Source of the DNA: Ornithodoros turicata
Lineage: Eukaryota; Arthropoda; Arachnida; Ixodida; Argasidae
Length of the DNA: 64,000 bases
Direction: 5' to 3'
NCBI RefSeq assembly: GCF_037126465.1
Contig: NC_088201.1
Span: 227,794,016-227,858,015 of the forward strand
The translations under genes were made by a program, and so were the position numbers. This document shows, piece by piece, positions 1 to 11,940 of the stretch (the stretch's first letter is position 1; each line of letters begins with the position of its first letter). A model generated the notes under the pieces. The model was not told the DNA's origin. It made no database searches and saw nothing but the letters and a program-made list of their open reading frames with translations.

Positions 1-917
1 CGGTGTGTTCGTTCTTCTCCATGTTCGAGCTTTGTCCCAGTGTGTCAGCAACGCAGTAGGCTTTGTACGCACAGTGCACCCATGTATCAGATCTTTGAAT
101 CAGTGCTTTGTATCCAATAAATCTTTATTTTACCCAAAAATCGCTTTAGCTATTTCGAATACCGAATAACGGCGGCAAGCCTGAAATCCAGTAGAAGTCG
201 ACGGTAGCCAGGACCGGCCGAAAGGCCAGCCAGCCATTGAGGCTCCTGATTGGTCGACTGGTTGTGCATAATATCCACCACGTCGCAATTTCATTGGTCG
301 TGTGCCCAGTGTTGTGTGAATTATCTCAAACTATGGGCTCTATGGGGAGCTGTTGGAGCCTGGTTGAGCCCTGGGAGTCGACGTGAGCGGACGCTCTGTC
401 GCCGAGGGGGAAAGGTGAGTGATATGCCATAGCCGTTTTACCCGATGTTTGCACATTTCTACCCTGCTCGTGTTAAGCATTGCCTCGCATGACTGGACTT
501 GTTTAGCAGTGACTACCACGCCGTAGAGTTTCTTAGCATTGTGCGTCTTAAGCGTTTTCTGTGTTTTGTCACATGTTTAGCATTTGCCGTAACGGTGAGG
601 CCTTTTCGACGATGTTTTGTACGTGCTGTCGCATGTTCAGGCCTGTTGAGCAGTGTTCTTGTTGCAATTTTTACCCGCTCTTAGTATTCTGTTGCGTTTT
701 TTTTTCTGCCTTTCACACACAGAGCCATGACTGTGGTGCCATCTGGTGTGATGCCTTGCAACTATGTAGCCACCAGTCGTCGATCTCTGCAAGTACCGGC
801 CGTCAACAAGCAACATGGTGGACGCTGGTCACTCCAGACCGCTTTCAGTTGACCTGTTTCACTCCACACAATTTCTATCCTTTTATTTTATTTTATGTGT
901 TTTTGATATCTTTTAGT
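1..917. other. No gene recognised
   Basis: No coding region is supported here. An AATAAA hexamer at 116-121 lies in a T/A-rich context that could be a polyadenylation signal of something to the left of the window. A splice-donor-like GGTGAGTGA follows a purine-rich stretch near 414. Neither is supported by a linked reading frame. Confidence 0.4.
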
Positions 918-1089
918 AGCTCAAGCAGCCGGCAAGTCACACAGTGGTCTGGACATAACTTAAATGCTCCCCAATTAGTCTAATGACAGACTGAATGATC
1001 CGAATTGCTGTGGGGGGGAGGTCCCAAATTGCTCTAATTGGTAATTAATGGCGTCCAGGCCACTGTGTGAGTTGCGGACTGCTTGAGCT
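918..1089. repeat. Foldback (inverted-repeat) element, copy 1
   Basis: The two ends are imperfect inverted copies. The left arm (918 to about 983) begins AGCTCAAGCAGCCGGCAAG. The right arm (about 1030-1089), reverse complemented, begins AGCTCAAGCAGTCCGCAAC. The interior (937-1069) is related, in the opposite orientation, to 44740-44860, so it is a dispersed short element. No ORF and no clear TSD were found. Confidence 0.7.
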
Positions 1090-1109
1090 GATCATACACT
1101 ACTGTTACG

Positions 1110-2445
1110 AAGATATGTTCATTCACTTCGCGGTTGCTAAGGCAGCCGCTGGCACATAATTTCTTTCCTTCAGAAGTGCCACAAAATGTGAAAAATTCGT
1201 TTCCCATACTCCTGTCCACCTTGCACCACTTCCTTTCGTAAAACATGTCATGTCGTTCTCTATCTGTCTCGTCAAATCGTTTCTTCTGTTCCACTTTTCA
1301 ACATCTGTGGTTGACCATGCCATGTGAATGTGAAAAATTGCTTTCGCGTACCCCTGAGCCCCTCGCACCGGTTGCTATCGTCGAACATGGCACATCGTTC
1401 TCTATATGTCTCATCAAATCGTTCCTTCTGTTCCACTTCCCACCTTCCGCGGTTGACTATACCATGTGATGTGAAGAACTGGGTTCGCATCCTCCTTTGC
1501 AGCTTGCACTGGTTAATTTCTTCAAACGTGCCATGTAGTTCTCGATCTGTCTCATGCAATCGCTTCTTCTGTTGCACTTATCAACCTCTGCGGTTGACCA
1601 TGCAATGTGAATGTGAAAAATTACATTCGCATACTCCTCTGTACATTGCCCATGTTGCTTTCGTCAAACATGCCATGGTGTGCTCTTTCTGCCTCATGAA
1701 ATCGCTTCTTCTGTTGCACTTATCCACCTCCGGTGTTGACCATGCAACCTAAATTAGAAAAATTGCACTGGCGTACTCGGGTACAATTGACACTGGTTTC
1801 TTTCGTCGAACAAGCAGTGTCGTTCTTTTTCTGTGTCATAAAATCGTTTTCAATTACACTTTCGAACCTATGTGCTTCGCCTTGAAAATTAACATCCACA
1901 TACTCCTCTGCACCTTCAACCAGTTCCTTTCGTCGTACAACCTACGTTATTATTTTTCTGTCTCATGAAATTGTTCCACCTGTTCACCACGATTCATGAC
2001 TAAAACGTTCCACCAACTTCTGTGCACCTGTGCGCATTGCATCAGTTTCTTTAATCGAACAAGCTATGAGGTTCTTTTTCTCCCCTATGAAGTCGCTTCC
2101 TCCATTACATTTATCAACTTCTACGCTTGGCCATGTCACGTCAATGTGAACAATTGCATTTGCACATTCCTGTGCACCTTTCACTAGTGCCTTTCGTTGA
2201 GCAAGTAGTTAATTTATGTCATTCAAGTCATTCTTTCTCTGTCTCACGAAATGGTTTCTTGCGTTACACCAATCAACACGTGTCCTTGGTCATGCCATAT
2301 CAATAGTACATATCGGTTGTTTACGAAAAATAAAAGCGATGTTTGACCACCATACTCCTATGCATACTTGGATATACCATGCGACCACGAAAAGTTGCAC
2401 TCGCATACTCGTGTGCACTTTGCACGGTGCACAAGTTAATGTCAC
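1110..2445. repeat. Degenerate tandem repeat, period about 142 bp
   Basis: Recurrent landmarks such as GAATGTGAAAAATTGC, GCATACTCCTCTG, TCGTTCTCTATCTGTCTC and TTCTTCTGTTGCAC return about every 142 bp: the GTGAAAAATT landmark falls near 1188, 1330, 1471, 1613 and 1754. I count roughly nine units that diverge more toward the right end. Because 142 is not a multiple of three and units carry stops in every frame, the short ORFs here are chance. Confidence 0.8.
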
Positions 2446-2657
2446 CCGTTCAGTGTCTTCCCCTGACTTCAGTGACTGCCCGCTAAGGTAACGGGCAATA
2501 CCAGGCGGTAATGAATAATACCACATCCAATCCTCCACCAAATGGGTAATCCTGCTAGAAGAACGTATGATGTCCACCCTCTCTAACCCGGTCGCCACTT
2601 GCCTTCTGTGGTAATGCGGGTGGTGATGGAATTTGAGTACATTCTGCATGCTTTTGA

Positions 2658-2755
2658 TATTATTATTATTGTTGTTGCTGTTGTTGTTGTTATGATGATG
2701 ATGATGACGACGACGAAGATGATGATGATAATGACGATGATGATGATGCGTGGTT
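2658..2755. repeat. Trinucleotide microsatellite (ATT/GTT/ATG/GAC)
   Basis: A run of ATT, then GTT, then ATG/ACG triplets. On the minus strand it creates a false His/Asn-rich reading frame. The flanks, about 2446-5265, contain no gene I recognise. Confidence 0.85.
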
Positions 2756-5265
2756 TGTATGTGAAAATCACACACAAATAATTGGTCCCGGGGGTAAGAC
2801 ATGCGACCACACATCGTGCAACACATCTTACATAAGATGAGCAATACCGCAGAGAGTGACAGTAGTGACATACTGCGCTCAAGCGGAACCCACTTATACA
2901 CAACCCTATGCCGGGGCCATGATGGGCCTTCTCGCACCCAAAAAGATTTGCAGTTAGAGGCTCCTATCATGCACACCAAAAGCATAATGATAAAAACTTG
3001 CGGTGTCATTATGCTGGTACCAAAACGGTTGTGTGGCGATCGCAAGACACCACATAAGCATCGTTCTTTCTCATCGTCTATGGTGAAACGACAGTTCACT
3101 AATTCACCGAACGGGGGCACCTCGTCAGTTTTTCATATTTATTTCTGGATTCGCACGATATGTTACTCCCACTAGAGGGTCTCCTTGCCTTCCAGAGATG
3201 ATTGTCTGCAAATTAACTCATTCAAGTTATATGCGTAGGAAGCCAAGGTGCCTCAGTCTCATCAGAACATGAGTAGCTAAACCAAAACGGTCATGTCCTG
3301 CTATAACATAATGGCAAACATAATGACCACTGGGAGGAGATCAAGTATGAACGCTCGCAATATGAGAAAAATCTCACGTTGACGCGCCTGTTCAATTTCG
3401 TCTTCAAGGTCAGCTTTGCAGAATCGTCATGGAAGACACCACCGCTTTCAATGCGTACGAACATCCGATACGGCAAGCACTTCAAGGCCTGGGTAAACAA
3501 GCGCGCGAAAGTTTTCTGCAAGCCGCATCTTAGCCTCACTGTACCAATACGTTCACTTTCTGATATCTGTTATTCTGACATTGCGCGTGAAACGGCAATA
3601 TAGTGTGGTGTACTGCATAGCGGTGAAATATAGAACTGTGGTTTCACCAAAGACGATGAGGAGCTTTACTCTGAAAACATTTCACCTTAACAAAACGAGC
3701 AAATACCTTCCCGAAAATGCTGCTCTTTCTTCTACGATGATGCGTCCAACGTTTCACCCGCTATAGTGACCGCTCCCCCTGTTTTTGAAACTGTCATATC
3801 CACTAGAGATTGAGTGCATGGTAAATTATCATGAGAGTCGCGATGTTGTCACAGTTGTCTCACTCTGGTCTCGCACTTTTGCCCGGAATGTAACTAAGAG
3901 TGCATTAATGAACTTTAGATAGTTAAGTCATTTTTATAGTTGCATATCTTCGAGAGGCTGTGGGCCTGGCCGCAGAACTCGACTGCAAGAATGCTGCTCT
4001 CACGGCTCTCGTGGCTTTTAATTAAAAAAATCTGTAGCCAATTAAAAAAAAAACCTCTCTATATATTCGTATCTCTGAATGTTTACCGTACTTTACCAGA
4101 TATGGCAAAAGATTCCATTGTTCTCCACCACAAGAAATAATACGGATACGGCCCAGAAATACGATACAGCAACACTGCAAGATTTCATCTAGTAGTTGCT
4201 CTGATCATGGAATTCGTCTTGTATCATGGTGTTTGGTATTGTTCACGCAGGCTAAATTCCGCAGTTAAAGTGTTTACCCACGGGCTTGCCACACTGAACC
4301 AATATTGGCAGTGTCATTGTCTCAATATCGGGCCATGTTGCACGACCAATCTTGAACCAATATAACTTATATCGGTTATCAATTTTGGACCGATATTGGA
4401 CCAATGATGGCGTTCCGCTTGGGTTACGTGTCCGTGGAGAAAAACAGAATTCGCACGTCTGCACATGCGCAGTGGATGGGCGGATGAATAGTTGCTGCAA
4501 AATGTGCGCGCGAACCCTCTCCACCTACTCCACCGACCACAAAGCACACCACGCCATTCGCTGTGGATGGGCAACTCTTCACCGGATGCCTCCGCACGTT
4601 TCATCGCCGCACACGTTGCAACGCTGTCTTGCAGGCGCGCTTTGGAGCCACCTCCCCTGGCGTATGCCACTCCCGCAACTGCACACTACAATCAGCGACC
4701 GACTTCATGGCGTCGTTGTCGCACTGCCACAGTGGCATTCCGCCCGTGTGCCTGTGCTACCTGACCAGCATTTTCTGACTCGATGGCCTGTAGACTGGTA
4801 CACGGATCACCTACGTCCATCGCGTCGGTAGCATCCCTGGGTTGATTTCCGGTGGACGATGGTTTCGCACGGTTTCACGCATGATTTTGCATGGTTTGAC
4901 ACGCAAATGGGATTTTTTAGCAAGGTATGAAATGGAGCAACCACGAACGCAGAATTGAAGCTCAGGAAGTACATCATCGAGGCCATTCGAATTTTTATTC
5001 GATGTGAGCTCTAGATGATATTTTCACTGCCCAATGCCTGCTCACTCGTTTTTCGCACTCATCCACACATCTTTCGAAGTTGTGCGAAGTCGAGAAGAAT
5101 AAGCTCGAGAGCCACTCAAGATAGGGGTTGCAATGTCATCAATGTCATCATCGCTCAGCCCTTTCACGGTACTCGAGTTGGGTTCCAGACACGCCTGACA
5201 GGAATTATTGTTCTCTTTGAGGTGTTGTTTCACGTGTGGACACATGAAGAGTTTCCTTAGCGTTG

Positions 5266-5610
5266 TTAAAGGGACTGAAAATATGAACGCATCGAGACTT
5301 GAGCATGTAAACGTTCAAATGTGCAAAACGCTCCGGTGAAATCGGCATATTTTTTAAAGAATCGAATATGAAATATTGCATGCCCCGTGAGCTGGTGGTA
5401 AGCTGTCAGTCTGGCGACTGCGTCATCACCGGGCCCTCTGCTGAGGACGTATGCAATATACGGGCTCTCACTTGCAAATCCGGCAAAACCAAAAAAAGTT
5501 TATCTGTTTCAACATCGACAATGTCGCACATTGAGATTCTGAGAGCACCAGGACTTTATATTCTGTATCTATAAGCAGGCTTCTGTTCGTACGATAGCAC
5601 GCTGGAACGT
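5266..5610 (+). mobile_element. TTAA-type element, left-end fragment
   Basis: The sequence starts TTAA then AGGGACTGAAAATATGAACG and matches, in the same order with many substitutions, the first 380 bases of the element at 13979: shared blocks include the GCATGTCC/GCATGCCCC region, the GAGGACG block and the CTTCTGTTCGT block near 5580. No matching right end with TTAA is visible, so it is truncated or decayed. The rest, 5611-6490, holds nothing I recognise. Confidence 0.6.
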
Positions 5611-6751
5611 TTGTGCCTTCCGGCAAAATCATCTGAGTGGCCGTCGTCCATACCAACAGCCACGGTGCCAAGAGCTAACCGTGTCTAGAACACGGACTGC
5701 TGAGAGAAATTTACAAGTGCTCCAAGAACATACGTGGTTGCCAGGATGCTCTCAAAGTGTCATCATGTCCTCGTCCGTGATAGGATGAACTGAGGAGGTC
5801 CACAATCTCTCACCGTAGGACCCTCAGTGATTGTCATCTGCATACATCCTGTGGTCTTCAACCGGAGGGCAAGTGCAGGAGAACATTATTTTAATACCTG
5901 TTTAGAGTAAACAAGTTCCATTTTATTTATATTTGCCAAATGCAGTCAAAGAAGCTGTGCTCACGCATAAATAGTAGCTCTTCCACAAGGAGTAATAGGT
6001 AAGCTCGGAGATTTGCGGCCAGTGCAGGATAGTCTGATTGCCAATGTCGCATCAGTTTTTCTTTTTTCTAAGTCATAAACGCACCTAAAAACATGACTTA
6101 AATGACGGAAAGTTGTACGTCTAGCCTCATTTGGATTAATGTAACCGTGTTTAGGTCTGCACCGAGTATTCCCAAAGCGTAGCACGAAATCTACCGTCGA
6201 GACATTTGACGTATCACACTGACCTTTGTATCTGATGATGATAATTGGAGGTCTTTGGCGCAAAAGCGATACCTTTGTATCTCCGATTTATTTTGGCTCA
6301 TGAAAGCTCACGCTTTCTTGCTTGGTTGCTTTTCAACATGGCACAACCGCACCAGCAAAGAATCGGAACAGATAAATAATGAATAAAAAAAAACGAACTA
6401 GTGACGCTGCAAAAAGAGGTAATATATCTTTGTGTTGGCGGAGTATTGTGCGCTTCTTAAGCTCAAGAGGACGTTACCTCTAACCTGCTTAATCAAGCTT
6501 ACGCCCGCAGGGGGCACCGGCTTCGGCTGGTGTTTGGTGAGTGGCGCCACCACGGACCCTAGCCCCCAGTCCCAAGGTGTTATCCGTACCGTGCCGAGGG
6601 GATGAAAGGCGAAGGGTAGAAGCCTTGAACGGTGGCGGTCGGGCTCTTGGTCAAGCTCCGGCCGATGGGTTGAAGAAACTCCGGGACCTTCCCGTATGTA
6701 TGAGTATGAAGTAAGGGCGACTCTTTGGAATACTCGTTTCAACAAACCTGT

Positions 6752-7960
6752 ATGGGTAAATTTTCTTCTCCTCTTGAGATCGTGGCCGCAAAGCGACCAC
6801 GAACCGAAGTTACACAAAGTTCATATAAACAGTTCATTGCCAAGTATATAGTACTGTCTAGTGCAGACCCTGAAAAAGAGAAAAACGTACCACTAGGAAA
6901 GATGTCACCATTTTTTATTGAAAAAGCAGTGGCGTCCCTGTCTAAAAATATCACTGAAATAAAACGTATCAGATCTGGTGACTTGCTCATAAAATGCACG
7001 AATGAGAAAGACTGCAACCGCATATTAAATGCTCATGAAATGATGGGAGTAAAGATTGCAGCTTCGATGCATAAAACACTAAACACTTGCAGGGGTGTCA
7101 TCTCAGTCTTTGAGCTGGTTGACGTGCCACCTGAAGAAATCTTGATGGAGCTCAGGGACCAGGATGTCGTTGATGTACGCAAAATCAAAATCCGTAAAAA
7201 TGGGGAGTACATCACCACACGAAACATAGTACTGACTTTTGACAGGCCCACACTTCCAACAAAACTAAAAGTAGGCTACCTGTCAGTAGATGTCCGACCT
7301 TACATTCCGAACCCGTTGCGCTGTTTTCGGTGCAACAGGTTTGGCCATGCTGCAGACGGGTGCCGCGGCTCTGCTTGTTGTGCACGGTGTGGAAAGAGTG
7401 ACCATGAGACCAAAGAATGCAAAGGGCCAGACTGCTGTGTCAATTGTTCTTCCAACCACCCATCCTACTCGAGGTCATGTACAAAGTGGAAATATGAAAA
7501 AGAAGTCCTGCACGTTAAGATTACACAGAACATCAGTTACCCAGAAGCCAGAAAAAAAGTAGCTCCCATCTTTTTCGAAAAATCCTTTGCCACAGCCGTA
7601 AAACAGAAAGTAAAACTAGTAACACAGTTCACACAGACCGAGCAATCACTGCTGATAGAGACAACCACAAAAGAAGTCCAGGGAGGTGCACGTCGACCTC
7701 CAGTCCCCGAAACTCCAGTGGCGTCCCTAACACCGACGCCACTTCTGTCCTCACAGTCCACGGAGACCACATCCATCGACTGCGAGGACGAGACGAGCTC
7801 TGAGCGCTCCTTCGCGAGCACGAGCTCCCAAGTCCTCCAAAAGAATAGAGCTAGTCTGTCGGGGAGTGGGTCACTCCCTGACATATCTGACAAGGAGCTT
7901 GCGGCTGCGCGGAAGAAACCCACAAGGCCGCGGGTCACACCTCCAACAAAAAATAGGTAA
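6752..7960 (+). CDS. LINE ORF1: gag-like RNA-binding protein, 402 aa
   Basis: ORF1 proteins of this type coat the LINE RNA and act as nucleic-acid chaperones. The first ATG in frame is at 6752; the frame is open upstream to 6725 only from a TTG. The N-terminal half (about residues 60-185) looks RRM-like, with VISVFELVDVPPEEILMELR and then a basic segment. Three zinc knuckles follow at about residues 190-245: CFRCNRFGHAADGC (CX2CX4HX4C), CARCGKSDHETKEC (CX2CX4HX4C) and CVNCSSNHPSYSRSC (CX2CX3HX6C). The C-terminal tail is rich in Ser/Thr/Pro. No disabling change is seen. The stop overlaps the ORF2 start as TAATG. Confidence 0.9.
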   Translation: MGKFSSPLEIVAAKRPRTEVTQSSYKQFIAKYIVLSSADPEKEKNVPLGKMSPFFIEKAVASLSKNITEIKRIRSGDLLIKCTNEKDCNRILNAHEMMGVKIAASMHKTLNTCRGVISVFELVDVPPEEILMELRDQDVVDVRKIKIRKNGEYITTRNIVLTFDRPTLPTKLKVGYLSVDVRPYIPNPLRCFRCNRFGHAADGCRGSACCARCGKSDHETKECKGPDCCVNCSSNHPSYSRSCTKWKYEKEVLHVKITQNISYPEARKKVAPIFFEKSFATAVKQKVKLVTQFTQTEQSLLIETTTKEVQGGARRPPVPETPVASLTPTPLLSSQSTETTSIDCEDETSSERSFASTSSQVLQKNRASLSGSGSLPDISDKELAAARKKPTRPRVTPPTKNR

Positions 7961-7962
7961 TG
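7958..7962 (+). promoter_or_regulatory. ORF1 stop / ORF2 start overlap (TAATG)
   Basis: The ORF1 stop TAA (7958-7960) and the ORF2 ATG (7960-7962) share one base. In the silkworm LINE SART1, a UAAUG overlap is known to drive ORF2 translation by termination-reinitiation. The same arrangement here suggests, by inference, the same coupling. A second in-frame ATG lies just before the endonuclease motif QWNCRG, so ORF2 could also start there. Confidence 0.6.
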
Positions 7963-10900
7963 AAAGCTTTTCAAAGTCGGCAAAAGTTTCTGACACACTT
8001 ACTACTACTTCTTAGTACTGCAACTATTATGCAGCACACGATCCTCCAATGGAATTGTCGTGGGTTCCTTTCTAACTTAGATGATGTAAACGATCTCTTC
8101 GAGACGTATAATGCTACATGTTTTTGTCTTCAGGAAACATATTTGAACAACCAAACACAAAATCCACTGGGTAGACACAACATATTTCGAAGAGATCGAA
8201 GTGACGCCACCCGAGCATCTGGTGGTGTAGCGATCATCACACGACGATCTCTCCCAACAAAAGCAATTCACCTAGTTACAAACTTGGAAGCTGTAGCTGT
8301 GCAGGTGTGTTTATACAGGATCGTCACCATCTGCTCGGTATACTTGCCGCCATCAGACACTATTACACAAAAAGAATTAGAAGATTTATGCAGCCAACTT
8401 CCAAGTCATTTTATAGTTTTAGGTGACTTTAATGCTCATAATCCACTTTGGTGCAGTACAAGAACTGACACTCGAGGTAAAATGTTAGAGAAATTTTTAT
8501 TATCAACATCCATCTGTCTTTTAAACACAGGGGCACCTACATACATACATTCTTCAAGTCAGACTCTCTCAGCCTTAGACCTGTCTTTTTGCAGTCCATC
8601 CTTGTTTCAGGAGATAGAATGGACTGTAAAACAAAACCCACTTGGAAGTGACCACTTCCCAGTGGTGTTAAAATACCTTACTCTAGTCGACACTCTGACG
8701 ACACGCCCTCCCAGGTGGAAATTTGAAATAGCCGACTGGAATCAGTTTTCTGAAAAATGTGATCTCTCTGTGATTCCTATTGATACGGTGACGATCGAGG
8801 AAGCTAGCAATCTTATTAGTAACATCATCCTCGCTGCAGCAACACAATTCATTCCCCAGGCTTCTGGTCGTCTCCCAAAGCGACCTAAACCTTGGTGGAA
8901 CAGTGAATGCGAGGAAACTCGCAAACTTCAAAATCGGGCATGGGGCACATTTCGGAGGTACCCCACATCACAAAATCTTCTACTTTTTAAAAAGGCAAGA
9001 GCAAAGGCCAGGTGGACACGCAAACAAGCTAAGCGGTCCTCTTGGCACGCCTTTGTATCGTCTCTGTCTTGTAACACCCCATCCAAAGTGGTATGGGACA
9101 GACTTCGCAAAATCAGAGGAGAACACATCAGTCATTCTGTCCCTCTTTTAGAAGTTAACGGCCAGGTATGTGAAAGCCTAGAAGAGCAGGCGAATGCGCT
9201 TGGGGAGCATTTCCAAAGAATTTCTGACTCATCTCATTATAGTAAAAACCTTCTTAAGATCAAAGACACTGCAGAAAAGAAGACAATTCGAATGAGTGGC
9301 GGGGACGACCATGGATATAATCAGCCGTTTACTATGATAGAGCTGCAGAGGTCATTATCTTCAGCAAAGGCTACCTCACCTGGTCCAGACCGAGTGACAT
9401 ATTCCATGCTTCAGCACTTGTCCGAAACATCGAAAGAATGCTTGCTTCGTTTCTTCAACCGAATCTGGGCAGACAGCACATTACCATCCGCATGGAAAAC
9501 TGCCACCGTTGTTCCACTGTTAAAACCTGGAAAAGACCCTTCAAATCCAACTAGCTATCGACCTATCGCTCTCACAAGCTGCATCGGCAAAACATTTGAG
9601 CGTATGGTCAATGGTCGGCTCGTCCATTTTCTAGAGGAAAACAAATGTCTCTCTGAACTTCAGTGTGGTTTTCGTGTCGGGCGGTCCACAACGGACCACC
9701 TGGTTCGAGTAGAAACAATGATACGTGAAGCTTTCGTCCGAAGACAACACTGCCTCTCTGTTTTCTTTGATCTTGAGAAGGCATACGATACCGCTTGGCG
9801 GTATGGTATCCTACAAGCTCTGTACTCTTTTGGGATCAGGGGGCGCATACTCAGGTGCGTCATGAAATTCCTACAAAACAGGACATTCCAAGTACGACTT
9901 GGAACGACGCTATCTCGTGTTCTGGTTCAAGAGAATGGAGTGCCACAGGGATCTGTCCTGAGTGTTACTCTCTTCCTTGTGAAAATCAATTCAGTAGCCA
10001 ATGTAATTCCTCGTTCCATGTCATGCTCCTTTATACGTAGATGACATTCAAATATCATATTCTTCTACAAATCTAGCAATATGCGAGCGTCAGATGCAGC
10101 TAGCTCTAAACAAGCTTACCACATGGTCCCTCGAAAATGGGTTTAAATTCTCGCACGAGAAGACTGTCTGTGTTCACTTCTCTAGGGTCAGAGGAATGCT
10201 TCCTTCACCTACTCTTAAGCTGAATGGGCAGGACCTTACTGTTAAGAGTGAGCACAAATTTCTTGGGGTCACGTTTGATAGCAAACTTACTTTCCTACCG
10301 CACATTAAGAGCCTTAAAACTAAATGCATCAAGTCCCTAAGCCTCTTAAAGGTGCTGTCACACAGATCCTGGGGCGCAGATCGTGACACGTTGCATAGAA
10401 TTTACATTTCGACAGTGAGGTCAAGATTGGACTGTGGGTGCATTGTCTATGGATCTGCCCGCGAATCTGCTCTCCAGATTTTGAACCCAGTTCACCACCA
10501 GGGGTTGCGTTTAATAACTGGTGCCTTTCGTACATCACCAGTTGAGAGTCTATATGTCGAATCCAAGGAGTGGTCATTGGAGAGACGTAGGTTCTACCTC
10601 TCAGCATCATATGCGCTTAGAGTGAAAGGCTATCCAGAATATCCTGCACTCCAGTCTGTGAGGGAGACACGGTTTAAGCAGTTCTTTCTCAGCAAACCCA
10701 CAGTTATACCTCCTTTTAGTATGCGTGTGCTACAGGGAATCGAAACGTATGAGTTCATTGAGTATCACACACCAATTTTGCAAGCGTGTGTAGGAGCTCC
10801 GCCGTGGGACCTACTTCCAGAATGCAATTACTCTTTAGCTAAATATAACAAACATGGCACTCCACCATGTGTCCTCCAACAAGAATTCAGTTATGTAGCC

Positions 10901-11743
10901 GAAAGCTTTGGAGATCACACTGCTTTTTATACCGATGGGTCAAAGACACACACATCCGTTTCTTGTGCAATGGTTACTGAATCTTGCAAGAAGTCTCAGC
11001 GGCTTCCAAACTCTGTATCAGTTTTTACTGCAGAGCTATATGCAATAATCATGGCGCTTAGCTTCATCCTAGACCGTCAGATCAAGTCTTCGATCATCTA
11101 CAGCGATTCACTCAGTTCTCTTAAAGCCATCTGTACAATACAGAAACAGAAAAATCACCTTGTATTAAGGGCCCGATATCTTGCAACCAAGGTAATCAAA
11201 AAAGGTCTCTGTTTAGGTTTTTGCTGGGTTCCCAGCCACGTTGGGATACCCGGCAATGAACTCGCAGATGCAGCAGCTGCAGCTGCGCTCTCTTCTGAAG
11301 TGAGCCTGTTGGAGAGTCCCTCTCAAGACCTTAGGTCAGTCCTGAGGAGGAAAATTAATGTGAAATGGCAACAAGAGTGGGCTACACGAGAAAACAACAA
11401 GCTTTGGATGTCAAAAAACACAATTTTAGGAAGCATACCGAGTTTTAAAATTCGTCTCCATTCAGTAGTTTTTAGTCGCTTACGCATTGGTCACACACAC
11501 CTCACACATGGTTTTTTACTGTGCCGGGAGGAACCACCGGAATGTACGCAGTGTGGGGAGCAGCTGTCTGTGCTGCACATTCTAATCACGTGTCCTGCAC
11601 ATGAACCTCATCGTCAGTATCACTTTAAAGAGCTTTACAAATATCAGTTGCCACTTCATCCAACCTGCTGTTGGGTGCCTCTTTTACCCTTCATGAGAGT
11701 TTTTAACTATTTTAAAGATATTGGCTATTTAAATACAATATAG
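7960..11743 (+). pseudogene. LINE ORF2: endonuclease, reverse transcriptase, RNase H (one frameshift)
   Basis: ORF2 nicks target DNA, copies the LINE RNA and removes RNA from the hybrid. The N-terminal APE-type endonuclease shows QWNCRG, LQETYL, GDFNAHNPLW and GSDHFPV. The reverse transcriptase shows NPTSYRPIALTS, FFDLEKAYDT (motif A), GVPQGSVLS (motif B) and LYVDD (motif C). RNase H shows FYTDGSKT, TAELYAI, YSDSLSSL and WVPSHVGIPGNELAD, keeping its four acidic residues. A C-terminal CTQCGEQLSVLHILITC zinc motif closes the protein. The first frame runs to a stop at 10042-10044. The second frame contains LYVDD from 10031. A one-base shift near 10030 is the only break I see, so about 1,260 residues were originally encoded. 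Confidence 0.9.
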
Positions 11744-11940
11744 TTTTACCCAGCTGCTCATGTATCTTGTTTTACTGTCTAAACATTTCTAAAACTATGG
11801 TCTTAGTTTAATCTTGCTGCTTTTACATTGTCACCAACCATCCCCATTGTCTTTTCACCATAGCTTTGGCGCACTATGACCCTAGTTGTCCGTGCGCCAT
11901 AAAAACCTGAATAATCATCATCATCATCAATCAAGCTTAC

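Larger units (their letters stand above)
6503..11928 (+). mobile_element. Full-length I-clade non-LTR retrotransposon (LINE)
   Basis: The insert is bounded by a perfect 12-bp direct repeat, AATCAAGCTTAC, at 6491-6502 and 11929-11940. That is the target-site duplication and fixes both ends. The 5' end is GCCCGCAGGGGGCACC, followed by a GC-rich 5' leader of about 250 bp. Then come ORF1 (gag-like, three zinc knuckles) and ORF2 (endonuclease, reverse transcriptase, RNase H, C-terminal zinc motif). The 3' UTR ends in an ATC-repeat tail, not poly(A). Order, RNase H and tail fit the I clade of LINEs. The complete 5' end and intact TSD indicate a recent, full-length insertion. It is not autonomous as read because ORF2 is frameshifted once. 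Confidence 0.93.

Noticed and set aside
2290..3120. A 276-codon minus-strand ORF rich in His and Asn
   Set aside because: Its low-complexity part is the trinucleotide microsatellite at 2658-2755 read backwards, and the rest has no domain.
7960..10044. Two separate host genes instead of one LINE ORF2
   Set aside because: The two frames are continuous in domain order (palm motif B, then C, then RNase H) and lie within one TSD-bounded LINE, so a single-base shift is the simpler reading.
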